DNA of 64,000 nt. It comes from Planomonospora sp. ID67723. Lineage in GTDB: Bacteria > Actinomycetota > Actinomycetes > Streptosporangiales > Streptosporangiaceae. Numbering within the stretch: position 1 is the first letter of the stretch; each line of letters opens with the position of its first letter. The stretch lies in assembly GCF_015711605.1 (NCBI RefSeq), contig NZ_JABTEZ010000002.1, forward strand, positions 682,001-746,000, written 5' to 3'. Both the position numbers and the translations under genes were made by a program. The notes beneath the pieces are model-generated. The model was not told where the DNA came from. It searched no databases and saw only the letters and a program-made list of their open reading frames with translations. Of this stretch, positions 16,828-25,554 are shown piece after piece.

Positions 16828-18591
16828 ATGCGGCGGCTTGGAACGGTCTTTGCACTCCTCGGCGGCGTGGTGCTCGCGGTCGCCGCGATGCCCGCCGCCC
16901 TGGCCCACGAACATCCCAGTGGGATCACCGACCTGGTGACCCCGGCGATCGTCCGCGTCGAGGCGAAGGCCAAGGTGGACATCACCCTGCTCGACCACAT
17001 CGGCAAGCTGCAGCACATCGAGCGGAGCTACGAGGTGCCGCTGGGCAGCGGCACCGGGACCGTCGTCAACCCCGAGGGCGCCATCGTCACCCTGACCCGG
17101 GTGGTGCAGACCGACAAGGACGTCGCGGTCCACGCCGCGAACAAGATCTTCGCCGAGCACCACAACGTGGAGATCCCCGACGACTTCGAGCGGCACACGA
17201 TCAAGGACGACACGCTCAACCGGCACCTGCAGGAGTGCTACCCGCCGAAGAAGCCGACCGCGACCTGCATCATCGACGTCGCCACCGAGATCCAGATATT
17301 TCCCAACATCACACCGGCCGACGAGCAGGGGTTCAAAGCGGAGATCGTCCGCCCGGGGAGCCGGCCGGACGGCCCCGTCGTGCTGATGCCGGTCGGGCGC
17401 GCCGACGGCAGCGCCGGCCTGCCCACCGCGCCGCTGGCCGCCAAGGTGCCCGACAAGGAGGGCGCACCGGTCGCGGTCGCCGGGTTCACCGGGCGGCCGT
17501 CGGCGAGCCTGAAGGAGAAGGTGGACATCGCGCACCTGCGGGCCGGCGGCGCCGGCGACGGCGGGCGGCAGTTCAAGGACCCCGAAGGGAAGGTCGACGA
17601 GCCGCCCAAGGTGGGCAAGCTGATCGACCAGGGTCTGCTCGGCGGGCCGGTGATCGAGGACAAGGAGGGCAAGGTCGTCGGGCTGCTGGTGGGCGGCGGC
17701 CAGGACGGCCGGATGATCGGCGTCCGGGAGATCACCAAGGCGCTGGCCGAGGCCGGGGTCACCGCTCGCCGGGGCCCGATCGACGCCGCGTTCGAGCAGG
17801 CGCTGATCCGCTTCCACACCAAGTACTACGGCGACGCCGTGCCCGGCTTCCAGCGGGTCCTCGACCTCTACCCGGGACATCCGGTGGCCGCCGCGCTCCT
17901 GAAGGACTCCCAGGCCAAGCGCGGCACGGCGGAGGACGAGGGGAGCAGACGCGCCGCCGCCGGGTCCCCGGACCGCACGTCGGGCCTGCCGCTCTGGCCG
18001 TTCCTGGTGGGCGGCGGCGTCCTGGTCGTGGCCGTGGTCGCCGGCGCTCTGCTGTACTGGCGGCGCGGAGCGCAGGCCGGTCCCGGTGCGGATGGTTCCG
18101 GCGGGACCGGTGAAAGAGGCTTCGGAACCGGGGAGAGAGGCTTCGGAGCCGAGAGCGGAGGGATCACGGCGGGGAGCACGGGACCCAGGGGGGCCGGAGC
18201 GCCGGCTCCCGGACCGCCGCCCGCCGGGCCCCGGCCCCCGCTCGACGAGGACGCCGGGGCCACCGTGGTGGTGGGCCGGTCCTTCCCCGCGCTGCCGGTG
18301 GTCTCCTCCCCGGCCGAGCCGGGCCGGCCGTCCGCCTCCGGACAGCCGCCGGCCCCGGAGGCGGACACGGGTCGCCCGCCCGGCCGCCGGGTCGCCTCGG
18401 GACCCCCTTCCGCCACCGGCCAGGCGCCCGCGACCGGACAGCCTGTGCTGGTCGCCCGGGATCCCGGTCCGAGAGCGGACGCCACCGCCGGCGGGACGGC
18501 GGTCAACCAGAAGTACTGCACCGCCTGCGGGATGCGGCTGGGTCCCGCGCACCGCTTCTGCGGCTACTGCGGCCATCCGGCCGAGGCGTGA
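16828..18591 (+). CDS. Membrane-anchored trypsin-like (probably inactive) protein with zinc ribbon
   Basis: 587 residues. A signal peptide ends at about residue 26 (AALAHEH). A trypsin-like beta-barrel domain follows (LGSGTGTVVNPEGAIVT, then GLLGGPVIEDKEGKVVGLLV). In active proteases the second motif is GxSGGP; here the Ser position is Leu, so catalysis is unlikely. One membrane helix (LWPFLVGGGVLVVAVVAGALL) comes before a long Pro/Ala/Gly-rich cytoplasmic linker, and the protein ends in a zinc ribbon with CTACG and CGYCG. The stop overlaps the kinase start (GTGA), so the two are coupled and may form one envelope-sensing module (inference). Confidence 0.83.
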   Translation: MRRLGTVFALLGGVVLAVAAMPAALAHEHPSGITDLVTPAIVRVEAKAKVDITLLDHIGKLQHIERSYEVPLGSGTGTVVNPEGAIVTLTRVVQTDKDVAVHAANKIFAEHHNVEIPDDFERHTIKDDTLNRHLQECYPPKKPTATCIIDVATEIQIFPNITPADEQGFKAEIVRPGSRPDGPVVLMPVGRADGSAGLPTAPLAAKVPDKEGAPVAVAGFTGRPSASLKEKVDIAHLRAGGAGDGGRQFKDPEGKVDEPPKVGKLIDQGLLGGPVIEDKEGKVVGLLVGGGQDGRMIGVREITKALAEAGVTARRGPIDAAFEQALIRFHTKYYGDAVPGFQRVLDLYPGHPVAAALLKDSQAKRGTAEDEGSRRAAAGSPDRTSGLPLWPFLVGGGVLVVAVVAGALLYWRRGAQAGPGADGSGGTGERGFGTGERGFGAESGGITAGSTGPRGAGAPAPGPPPAGPRPPLDEDAGATVVVGRSFPALPVVSSPAEPGRPSASGQPPAPEADTGRPPGRRVASGPPSATGQAPATGQPVLVARDPGPRADATAGGTAVNQKYCTACGMRLGPAHRFCGYCGHPAEA

Positions 18592-20186
18592 CGGCGCCGG
18601 TGAACGAGAGATCGCTGGTCGGCCAGGAAGTCGCCGGTTACCACGTCGAGGATGTCATCGGAAAGGGCGGCATGGCCGTGGTCTACCTCGCGGTGGACTC
18701 CCGGCTCGGCCGCCGGGTGGCCCTGAAGGTCCTCAACCCGCTGCTGGGCGAGGACGACCGGTTCCGCCAGCGCTTCATCCTGGAGTCGCGGACGGTCGCA
18801 GGCATCGACCACCCCAACATCATCCCGATCTACGAGGCGGACGCCGCCTCCGACGGCACCCTCTACATCGCGATGCGCTACGTCGACGGCCCCGACCTGC
18901 GCCGCCTCTTCTACGACCGGGGGCCGCTGCCGATCAGCCAGGTCAACCGGATCGCGGCCCAGGTCGCGGCGGCGCTGGACACCTCGCACGCGCACGACCT
19001 GATCCACCGCGACGTCAAGCCCGCCAACATCCTGATCGCCGGGCACGCCGAGGGCGAGCACGTCTACCTCACCGACTTCGGCATCACCAAGCACCGCACC
19101 TCGATCTCCGGGCTGACCCAGACCGACCAGTTCATCGGCACCCCCCGCTACATGTCGCCCGAGCAGATCAACAAGGAGGTCATCGACGGCCGCTGCGACC
19201 AGTACGGCCTGGCCTGCGTGGTCTACGAGGCGCTGGCCGGGCGGCTGCCGTTCCAGCGGGACAACGAGATCGCGCTGCTCTGGGCGCATCTCGCCGAGCC
19301 GCCCACGCCGCTCAGTTCGCTCCGGCCCGAGCTCCCGATGGAGGTCGACGGGGTCATGATGCGGGCGCTGGCCAAGTCCCCCGAGCAGCGCTACGGCACC
19401 TGCGCCGAGTTCGTCGCGGAGCTCCGTGACGCGATCAGCGGCCAGTCCTACCAGCTTCAGCAGGGCGACCAGTCCCACCGGTTCCAGCAGGGCGGCCGGA
19501 CCGACCGGCCTCCCCAGACCTACCAGCCGGGGGAGAGCGAACCGCTCACGAGGCCGGGATCGCTCCGGCCGGGCAGGCGGGGCGTGCTCGTCGGCGCGGG
19601 GGCGGCGATCGTGCTGATCGTCGCGCTGGTGACGGTGCTCGCCCTGGTCTTGCGGGGCGGCGATGACACGTGGGAGCCCTACCAGGGGTCGTCCGCGGTG
19701 CCGGTCGCCTTCGACCACCCCGCGGACTGGACCGTGCTCCAGCACGCCGACGCGTTCACGGTGGCCGCCCCCCGCGCCGAGGAGTTCCGGGCGCTGTTCA
19801 GCACGCAGGTCAGCGCCGACTGGTCGGCCGTCAACGAGATCATCAAGGCCGACCCCGCGGAGGCCACCGGCGTCTACGCGCAGACCCTGGACACGCTCGA
19901 TCCGCGTGGCGGGGCCCAGCAGCTGCAAGAGACCCTGCAGTCCTCGCTGCCGGGCACCGTCAACGTCTTCTCCGAGGTGGTACAGGTGCGGGTCGGCGGG
20001 CAGCCCGCCGTACGGCTGGAGGGGTCGATCGCCGACCCGCAGCGCGGCGGGCAGCTCGACTTCGTCGGCTACGCCGTGGAGCGGCCGGACGAACCCGCGC
20101 TGATGATCTATTTCTGCGCCCCCAGCCGCTGCGACGACTCGCTGGCCAACCGGCTCGTGCGGAGCGTCTCCTTCCCGACCCAGTGA
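18588..20186 (+). CDS. Transmembrane serine/threonine protein kinase (PknB type)
   Basis: 532 residues. The kinase domain spans about residues 15-275: glycine loop GKGGMAVV (25-32), Lys47, catalytic HRDVKPAN (140-147), DFG (163-165) and activation-segment end SPEQ. A Gln/Gly-rich juxtamembrane segment leads to one membrane helix (about 330-354) and a C-terminal extracellular domain of about 175 residues beginning FDHPADWTVL, presumably the sensor. It is coupled to the protease-like zinc-ribbon gene, whose long cytoplasmic linker could be a substrate (inference). Confidence 0.94.
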   Translation: MTAPVNERSLVGQEVAGYHVEDVIGKGGMAVVYLAVDSRLGRRVALKVLNPLLGEDDRFRQRFILESRTVAGIDHPNIIPIYEADAASDGTLYIAMRYVDGPDLRRLFYDRGPLPISQVNRIAAQVAAALDTSHAHDLIHRDVKPANILIAGHAEGEHVYLTDFGITKHRTSISGLTQTDQFIGTPRYMSPEQINKEVIDGRCDQYGLACVVYEALAGRLPFQRDNEIALLWAHLAEPPTPLSSLRPELPMEVDGVMMRALAKSPEQRYGTCAEFVAELRDAISGQSYQLQQGDQSHRFQQGGRTDRPPQTYQPGESEPLTRPGSLRPGRRGVLVGAGAAIVLIVALVTVLALVLRGGDDTWEPYQGSSAVPVAFDHPADWTVLQHADAFTVAAPRAEEFRALFSTQVSADWSAVNEIIKADPAEATGVYAQTLDTLDPRGGAQQLQETLQSSLPGTVNVFSEVVQVRVGGQPAVRLEGSIADPQRGGQLDFVGYAVERPDEPALMIYFCAPSRCDDSLANRLVRSVSFPTQ

Positions 20187-20298
20187 CCTTCTCGACGGCC
20201 CGTCCGTCCGGCCTGTGCACTTGTGATCGGCTTGCAGACGACTTGTTTGGGCGTTTTGTCCTATATGCAAGGAGGGTTGGACGGTCTACTCTCCCCGC

Positions 20299-20625
20299 AT
20301 GGTGGTTCCCCTCCCTGCCCTTCGGCGCCTCCGCACGGTGTCGAAGATCGATGTGGTGATCGGTGGCGCGATCGTCGTCCTCGGCACGATCGAGGCCTTC
20401 ACCGTCGCGGCCGCCCACGCCCACGCCTCCCGCGCCCGCCGCCTGGCCGAGCACGCCGTACGGCTGGAACGCGACAGGAAGCGCCTGGCCGCCGGGGGCG
20501 AGAACGCGCTGCCCGGCATCGAGCGCCCGAGCCGCGAGACGGTCCTCGCGGTGGGCCCGCGCCCCGAGGGCGGCGGGTTCCGGGTCCACGCACACCTGCC
20601 CGTCTCCCCGGAGGTCCTTGTATGA
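20299..20625 (+). pseudogene. Sensor histidine kinase, internally deleted remnant
   Basis: An open frame of 108 codons made of two ends of a NarL-partner histidine kinase. The first part has a membrane helix (VVIGGAIVVLGTIEAF) and the coiled lead-in RARRLAEHAVRLERDRKRLA. The last part, ALPGIERPSRETVLAVGPRPEGG and FRVHAHLP, matches the end of a HATPase domain. The phosphoacceptor His region and the N and G1 boxes of the ATPase are absent, so the join lies near 20485-20500. The frame is kept and the stop overlaps the response regulator start, so translation of the partner may be preserved. It could be expressed as a short membrane protein. Confidence 0.7.
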
Positions 20626-21284
20626 ACACCATCCGCATCGTGATCGCCGACGACCAGGCGATGGTCCGTGCCGGGCTGAAGCTCGTGGTGGAGAGCGAGC
20701 CCGGCATGGAGGTGGTGGGGGAGGCTCCGGACGGGGTGGAGGCCGTCGCCGTGGTCCGCCGCACGCGCCCGGACATCGTGCTGATGGACATCTCCATGCC
20801 CCGCATGGACGGCCTCACCGCGGCCCGGCAGCTGCTCGACCAGCCGGACCCGCCCAAGGTGGTCATGCTCACCACCTTCGACACCGACGAGAACCTCTAC
20901 GCCGCCCTCCGCGCGGGGACCAGCGGCTTCCTGCTCAAGGTCTCCCCGCCCGAGCAGCTCGTCGAGGCCATCCGCGTCGTGGTCGGCGGCGACGCCCTGC
21001 TGGACCCGGCGGTGACCACCCGCGTGATCGCCTCCTTCGCCGGCCACCACGAGCCCTCGGCTCCTCCCCAGCTCGCCGATCTGACCCCGCGCGAGCTGGA
21101 GGTCCTGCGTTTCCTGGCCCGCGGCCTGACCAACGCCGAGATCGCGCGCGAGCTCTTCGTCGGGGAGGCCACGGTCAAGACCCACGTGGCGCGGGTGCTG
21201 ATGAAGCTGCGACTGCGGGACCGGGCCCAGGCGGTGGTGTTCGCCTACGAGTCGGGCGTGGTACGGCCGGGCGCGGCCGTCTGA
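20622..21284 (+). CDS. NarL/FixJ-family response regulator
   Basis: 220 residues. Receiver domain with acidic pair Asp10-Asp11, phosphoacceptor Asp56 (VLMDISMP), Thr84 and Lys106. The C-terminal LuxR-type helix-turn-helix (LTPRELEVLRFLARGLTNAE and ATVKTHVARVLMKL) spans about residues 150-210. The ATG overlaps the stop of the kinase remnant (TATGA). Because the kinase lacks its catalytic core, this regulator is probably orphaned, or is phosphorylated by another kinase or small phosphodonors. A strong terminator follows. Confidence 0.95.
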   Translation: MNTIRIVIADDQAMVRAGLKLVVESEPGMEVVGEAPDGVEAVAVVRRTRPDIVLMDISMPRMDGLTAARQLLDQPDPPKVVMLTTFDTDENLYAALRAGTSGFLLKVSPPEQLVEAIRVVVGGDALLDPAVTTRVIASFAGHHEPSAPPQLADLTPRELEVLRFLARGLTNAEIARELFVGEATVKTHVARVLMKLRLRDRAQAVVFAYESGVVRPGAAV

Positions 21285-21322
21285 GAGGTGGTGCGGCCGG
21301 GCGCGGCGGTGGTGTAGCGGGA

Positions 21323-21354
21323 GGCCCGGCCTCCCGGGGAAGGGAGGCCGGGCC
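21323..21354. terminator. Strong hairpin terminator
   Basis: Perfect 13-bp stem GGCCCGGCCTCCC / GGGAGGCCGGGCC with a 6-nt loop, 38 bp after the response regulator stop and before the convergent membrane gene. There is no U-tract, as is common in high-GC actinomycetes. It can act in both directions. Confidence 0.85.
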
Positions 21355-21382
21355 GGACGGGGGCGCATCCGCACGACCGCGC

Positions 21383-22075
21383 TCAGACGGCGGTCTTCGC
21401 GTCGGCCGGCGCGGTCCGGGCGGCCGGGTAGTGGGAGATCCACTCCTCGCGGCTCATCGTGAGCATCTTGACGCCGAGGTGGCCCAGCGCGACCACCGGG
21501 ATGCCCCAGAGCACCACGGTCGCCGGGCCGTACGGCACGGCCATCGAGCCGCCGTAGCCGATCGCGAGGACGAGCGGGACCCACCAGTGGGCGAACCCGG
21601 CCCGCCAGACGCCGATGGCCAGGACCGGCGTGCCGAAGATGGCGAAGAAGATCCACGGCAGCTGGAAGCCGAAGACGACGCCGGGCAGGCCGACCATCTC
21701 GTCCATGATGGCCGTGGCCTTGTCGGGGCTGTAGTTCTGCCCGAGCCACCACTCCACCGGGTCGGCCATGAGCAGGCCCGACAGGTTGATGTAGCCGAGG
21801 ACCACGAGCGGGCCCGCGATGTGCCCGAACACCGCCGCGCGGCGGCGCATCACGTGCAGCATGCCGAGGGCGGCCAGCGCCATCAGCAGGTACGCCCAGT
21901 GGTAGAGCACCGACTGGATCTGGGCGAGGACGGGGTTGGCGCCGAAGCTGACCGCCTCCCGCTCGTCGCCCCAGGTGCCGGGGTCGAGGATGACGGCGAT
22001 CGCCTGGAGGAGCGGAGCGACGATCAGCAGCACGCCGGAGGCGACGCGCCGGAAGTCGGCTGAGTCCTTGAACAT
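21383..22075 (-). CDS. Polytopic membrane protein of unknown function
   Basis: 230 residues from the ATG at 22075 (AAGGAA upstream; the longer frame upstream has no membrane character). Five to six hydrophobic segments are visible, starting VASGVLLIVAPLLQAIAVIL and YHWAYLLMALAALGML, with PVEWWLGQNY in a loop. No catalytic motif is recognised. It converges on the response regulator across the terminator. Similar DUF-type membrane proteins occur widely in actinomycetes; function unknown. Confidence 0.8.
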   Translation of the reverse strand: MFKDSADFRRVASGVLLIVAPLLQAIAVILDPGTWGDEREAVSFGANPVLAQIQSVLYHWAYLLMALAALGMLHVMRRRAAVFGHIAGPLVVLGYINLSGLLMADPVEWWLGQNYSPDKATAIMDEMVGLPGVVFGFQLPWIFFAIFGTPVLAIGVWRAGFAHWWVPLVLAIGYGGSMAVPYGPATVVLWGIPVVALGHLGVKMLTMSREEWISHYPAARTAPADAKTAV

Positions 22076-22259
22076 AGGGGGTTCCTTGCCTGTGCGGAGG
22101 CCTGAGCTGGCCGTACGCCGAGGAAGGTAGTCAACGGGAGCGCATCCGGTCGTCCGCCGCCGGGCTGATCCGGCGTCCCCCTGCCGGAGGAAGGGGGACA
22201 CCCGGGACGGGCGGAGACGCCTGCCGCCTCCAGCCCGTCCCGGGGTACGTCCGGCGCGC

Positions 22260-23240
22260 TCAGGGAGCGACGGCTCGCCGGATGCCGGAGAGCGATGCGG
22301 CCAGGAGGCGGGTGCGGCCGGTGGAGTCCGCGTAGCCGGCGAGCGCCGCGCACAGGAACACCGCCAGCACGCGCGCCGCCGTCTCGCGCTCGGCACCGAC
22401 CGGGCGCCCGTAGGCCGCCAGCAGCGCCGTACGGGATGCTCCGGAGAAGCCCGCGTAGGCCAGGGAGAGGTCGACCGCCGGGTCGGCCAGGCAGAGGTCG
22501 CCCCAGTCGATGACGCCGGTCGCCTCGCCGTCCGGGCCGACCAGCAGGTGCCTCTGGTGCAGGTCGCCGTGGGAGACCACGGCGGGACCCGGCGGCGGCC
22601 CCGCCTTCTCGCCCTCGGCCAGCAACTGTTCGACGGCAGGGTCCGGCGTCCACAGGCCGCGCCGGTCGAGGACGGCCAGCCGCTCGCGGGCCATCGGCGC
22701 CCGCACGCCGGGATCGCCCCGGCGCATCGGATCGACGGGCAGGTCGGCGCCCACCTCGGCGGCCAGGCCCGGGTCGTGCAGGACCCGCAGGAACGCGCCG
22801 AGACCGGCTGCGGCCCGCATCCGCCCGGCCTCGGAGAGCCGGGCTTCGGCCAGCTCCTGACCGGGGATCAGCTCCGCGCCCCAGAACGGCCACGGGTAGG
22901 AGCCGCCGGGGCGCCCGACGTGCGCGGGCACCGGCAGCGCCAGCGGCAGTCTCGGCGCCAGGGCCGGGAGTACGGCGATCTCCCGTTCGATGCCGGGCAG
23001 CGCGATGGCGCGGCGCGGGAAGCGGAACACCAACCGCCCGCCGACGAGGTGGACGGTGTTGTCCCAGCCGGTGGCGAGCGGCTCGACCGGCGCGCCGCGC
23101 AGGTGAGGGAACTGCTCTCCCACCAGCGCCGCCGCCGCGGCCTCCCCGACGTCGTGCTCGGCTTCCCACTCCGCGCCGGGCTCGTTTTCCGGACCGCTGC
23201 TCGTCACGGTCGTCACGTTATCGCGCGGCCGGTCGGGCAC
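22260..23240 (-). CDS. Aminoglycoside phosphotransferase-family protein
   Basis: 326 residues with a kinase-like fold. Visible are RLVFRFPRRAI with the ATP-binding strand, the catalytic loop VVSHGDLHQRHLLV (Asp in HGD) and the metal-binding VIDWGDLCLADP. Family members phosphorylate aminoglycosides, macrolides, choline or other alcohols. The substrate cannot be assigned, and a resistance role should not be assumed from the fold alone. A GTG at 23216 would trim eight N-terminal residues and is an equally good start. Confidence 0.88.
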   Translation of the reverse strand: MPDRPRDNVTTVTSSGPENEPGAEWEAEHDVGEAAAAALVGEQFPHLRGAPVEPLATGWDNTVHLVGGRLVFRFPRRAIALPGIEREIAVLPALAPRLPLALPVPAHVGRPGGSYPWPFWGAELIPGQELAEARLSEAGRMRAAAGLGAFLRVLHDPGLAAEVGADLPVDPMRRGDPGVRAPMARERLAVLDRRGLWTPDPAVEQLLAEGEKAGPPPGPAVVSHGDLHQRHLLVGPDGEATGVIDWGDLCLADPAVDLSLAYAGFSGASRTALLAAYGRPVGAERETAARVLAVFLCAALAGYADSTGRTRLLAASLSGIRRAVAP

Positions 23241-23316
23241 ATGGCCGTACGCCGTGCGGAGGCCGGCCGGATGCCCGGGTCGTCATGGGGCTGTTCTCCG
23301 CGGGGCCGGCCGGCGG

Positions 23317-23898
23317 TCACGGGGCGTCTCCCGGCAGGACGCGCTCGACCACGGCGGTGACGAGATCGCGGACCTCCTCCTCGGAGAAGATCTCGGGCAG
23401 GGTGAGCCGCTCGACGATCAGCCAGTTCAGCGCCAGGTAGAGCACCACCACCGTGGTGGCGTCGCCCGGCAGGCCGGATTCCACGTGGAAACCGATGTTG
23501 GCGTCGATGTCGGCGCGGATCTGTCGGGTGAGCACGGCGCGCAGCTCCGGGCGGCGGGTGGCCTCCAGACGCAGTTCCAGCAGGGCGAGGTAACCCGAGC
23601 GGAAGTCGGTGATCCGGCCCACCAGCTCGTGCATCAGCTGGGTGACGCGTGCCCGGTCACGCGGTCCCTCCAGGGCGGCGGAGATGGTGGCCGGGTCGGG
23701 GTGCAGCCGCTCGTAGACCCGCCCGCCCGCCTGGGTGAGCAGGTCGTCGCGGTTGGCGAAGTAGTTCGACGCGGTGCCGTTGGGCACCGCGGCCTCCGTG
23801 TCGACGGCGCGGAAGGTCAGGCCGCGCGCGCCCTCACGGGCCAGGACCTCTATGGCCGCGTCGACGAGCGCGGCCCTCCGCTCCGGATTCTGTCGCAT
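23317..23898 (-). CDS. TetR-family transcriptional regulator
   Basis: 193 residues. The N-terminal helix-turn-helix reads LTFRAVDTEAAVPNGTASNYFANRDDL, typical of TetR. A ligand-binding helical domain follows with LALLELRLEATRRPELRA. The ATG at 23898 sits 5 nt after GAGGAG; the GTG at 23901 is too close to that site. The gene is divergent from the small reductase at 24270, and two inverted TA-rich half-sites (23936, 23967) lie in the gap, so it probably represses that gene and itself. Confidence 0.92.
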   Translation of the reverse strand: MRQNPERRAALVDAAIEVLAREGARGLTFRAVDTEAAVPNGTASNYFANRDDLLTQAGGRVYERLHPDPATISAALEGPRDRARVTQLMHELVGRITDFRSGYLALLELRLEATRRPELRAVLTRQIRADIDANIGFHVESGLPGDATTVVVLYLALNWLIVERLTLPEIFSEEEVRDLVTAVVERVLPGDAP

Positions 23899-23935
23899 CA
23901 CGTCTCCTCAGGGTCTCCCTTGACACCACTCTAAG

Positions 23936-23977
23936 CTTAGTACTACGTTTAAACCACTGCTACTGAAGTACTATAAG
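23936..23977. promoter_or_regulatory. Inverted TA-rich half-sites, candidate TetR operator
   Basis: CTTAGTACTA (23936-23945) and AGTACTATAAG (23967-23977) are inverted near-copies centred on GTAC, standing out in a GC-rich context. They lie 40-80 bp upstream of the tetR-like start. A GAAGGAGG site at 23984-23991 follows on the plus strand. Confidence 0.5.
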
Positions 23978-23999
23978 TGGAGTGGAAGGAGGCGGTCGG

Positions 24000-24206
24000 A
24001 TGCATGTCGAACTCACCGCCCGGACCCCTGCGGTCCTCCCCGTCGCCCCGGCCGCCGCAATCGCCTCCGCGCCCCCGCTCGCCGTGCCGCACCGAATGGA
24101 CGGGGTGTCGCGGCATCCCTCGCCGCCCAGGCCGGACCTGCGGAACCCTCCGCTGCGGTCCGTGCCGCGGCCCAGGCCGCTGCCCGGGCCTGGAACCCGG
24201 AGGTGA
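24000..24206 (+). CDS. Possible small proline-rich protein
   Basis: An open frame of 68 codons with an excellent ribosome site (GAAGGAGG, 8 nt before the ATG). Codon third positions are GC-rich, but the product, Pro/Arg/Ala-rich from MHVELTARTPAVLP, resembles no family I know. It lies between the TetR operator region and the reductase gene. It may be a short leader or a remnant of a gene lost upstream of the reductase; low certainty. Confidence 0.25.
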   Translation: MHVELTARTPAVLPVAPAAAIASAPPLAVPHRMDGVSRHPSPPRPDLRNPPLRSVPRPRPLPGPGTRR

Positions 24207-24269
24207 GCGCGGGCCGGACCGGCCCCGTTCCACGTCAGGCACCCCCGCACCAGAGGAACAGGAACACAG

Positions 24270-24839
24270 ATGCGAAAGCTCGTTTACTACATCGGCGTGA
24301 CCATCGACGGCTTCATCGCCGCCCCCGACGGCAGCGCGGACTTCTTCCCGGTGACCAAGGACGTTGTCGACTTCCTCGTCGCGGACTACCCGGACACCCT
24401 GCCCACGCACGTCCGTGAGCAGCTCGGGGTCCACGGCGACAACCCGCACTTCGACACCGGCGTCCAGGGGCGGGTCACCTACGAACCCGCCCTGGAGATC
24501 GGGGTGACCAGCCCCTATGCCCACCTGCGCCAGTACGTGGTCTCGGAGAGCATGACCGCGAGCCCCGACCCGGCGGTCGAGATCGTCTCCGGCGACCCGC
24601 TCGCCAAGGTCCGTGAGCTCAAGGCCGAGGAGGGCAAGGACATCTATCTGATCGGCGGCGCCCGGCTCGCCGGGACCCTGCTGCCCGAGATCGACCGGCT
24701 GGTCGTCAAGCTCTACCCGGTCGTCGCCGGGGCAGGGATCCCGCTGTTCAGCGCCGAGTTCTCCCCGGTGCACTTCGAGCTCGCCGGCACCCGCGTCCTC
24801 GACGGAGGCACGGTCGTGCTCACCTATGACAGGAAGTGA
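24270..24839 (+). CDS. Dihydrofolate reductase-like (RibD C-terminal domain) protein
   Basis: 189 residues. The start RKLVYYIGVTIDGFIAAPDG is the first strand and cofactor loop of the RibD_C/DHFR-like superfamily, and DIYLIGGARLAGTLL is the NADP-binding helix region near residue 130. These small proteins reduce pteridine- or pyrimidine-like compounds with NADPH, but most members have no tested substrate. It is divergent from a TetR regulator that probably controls it. Confidence 0.9.
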   Translation: MRKLVYYIGVTIDGFIAAPDGSADFFPVTKDVVDFLVADYPDTLPTHVREQLGVHGDNPHFDTGVQGRVTYEPALEIGVTSPYAHLRQYVVSESMTASPDPAVEIVSGDPLAKVRELKAEEGKDIYLIGGARLAGTLLPEIDRLVVKLYPVVAGAGIPLFSAEFSPVHFELAGTRVLDGGTVVLTYDRK

Positions 24840-24884
24840 TCCTGCGCGGCGGGAACACGGCCCCCGCGACGGCGGAGCCGCGGC

Positions 24885-25178
24885 TCACCCGACGGGTGCG
24901 GTGAACCGCGCGTCGTAGGGGTTGTACGGGCCGTGCCCCGCCCGCCGGGCCTCCTGGAAGCCGCTGATCCGCAGGACGATCATGCACGCCAGGACTCCGG
25001 CGACCAGGGTGGGAACGAGGATGAAGGCCTCCGCCCAGGCCGCGTTGCGCAGGCTCTCGAGCCGGTCCCGGCTTTTCCGGTGCCGTCTCCGCCTGAACGG
25101 AGACGCCGGGCCGGTGGGATGATACGAGGATATCCGGTGAAACGCCATGAGAATAAACCGGTCGGCGCGAGGATTCAT
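24885..25178 (-). CDS. Small single-span membrane protein, hypothetical
   Basis: 97 residues. An Arg-rich N-terminus (RRRRHRKSRDRLESLRN) leads to one hydrophobic helix (AFILVPTLVAGVLACMIVL) and a short tail ending NPYDARFTAPVG. No ribosome site is obvious before the ATG at 25178 or the in-frame ATG at 25148. No family recognised. The sequence composition and membrane helix suggest a real gene, with moderate doubt. Confidence 0.45.
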   Translation of the reverse strand: MNPRADRFILMAFHRISSYHPTGPASPFRRRRHRKSRDRLESLRNAAWAEAFILVPTLVAGVLACMIVLRISGFQEARRAGHGPYNPYDARFTAPVG

Positions 25179-25554
25179 GGTGAAAACTTTGCCCGGAGAA
25201 TATCGGTGATTGACTCGGGGCTCTCGGTGCGGGCACCCGGCCGTACGTCCTCTCGCGGAGATGCCGGGCAGGCCGGAGGGTGCGCTTCACCGCCGCTGCG
25301 CATGGCTCGTGAAGGGCGCTGGGACGTCCGGCCGGGCCGGTGAAACGCATTGCGGAAACGGGGGTCGCGGTTTCTGGGAGAGGTTCGCCTTCTCCGGTCA
25401 GGAGACGCCTGCCGTTCCGGTCGGAATCGGCTTGCGCAAAGTCACGGAAAACGCCGGGGATTTCCACGGCCGGACCGGACGGGCGCATTATGGGAATCCT
25501 TGGGACGGCCTGTTCCGGTCACCGGTCCGGACCCGCCGGAAACATCGGCGGGGA
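25179..25554. other. Intergenic stretch with no feature seen
   Basis: 376 bp between the small membrane protein and the RsbW-like gene. Several short open frames cross it but have poor composition, no ribosome sites and no recognisable product. No strong hairpin or repeat was noted. Confidence 0.5.

Noticed and set aside
22260-23240. Calling the phosphotransferase-fold gene an antibiotic resistance gene
   Set aside because: The fold is shared by many small-molecule kinases and no close resemblance to a known resistance enzyme can be shown from the sequence.
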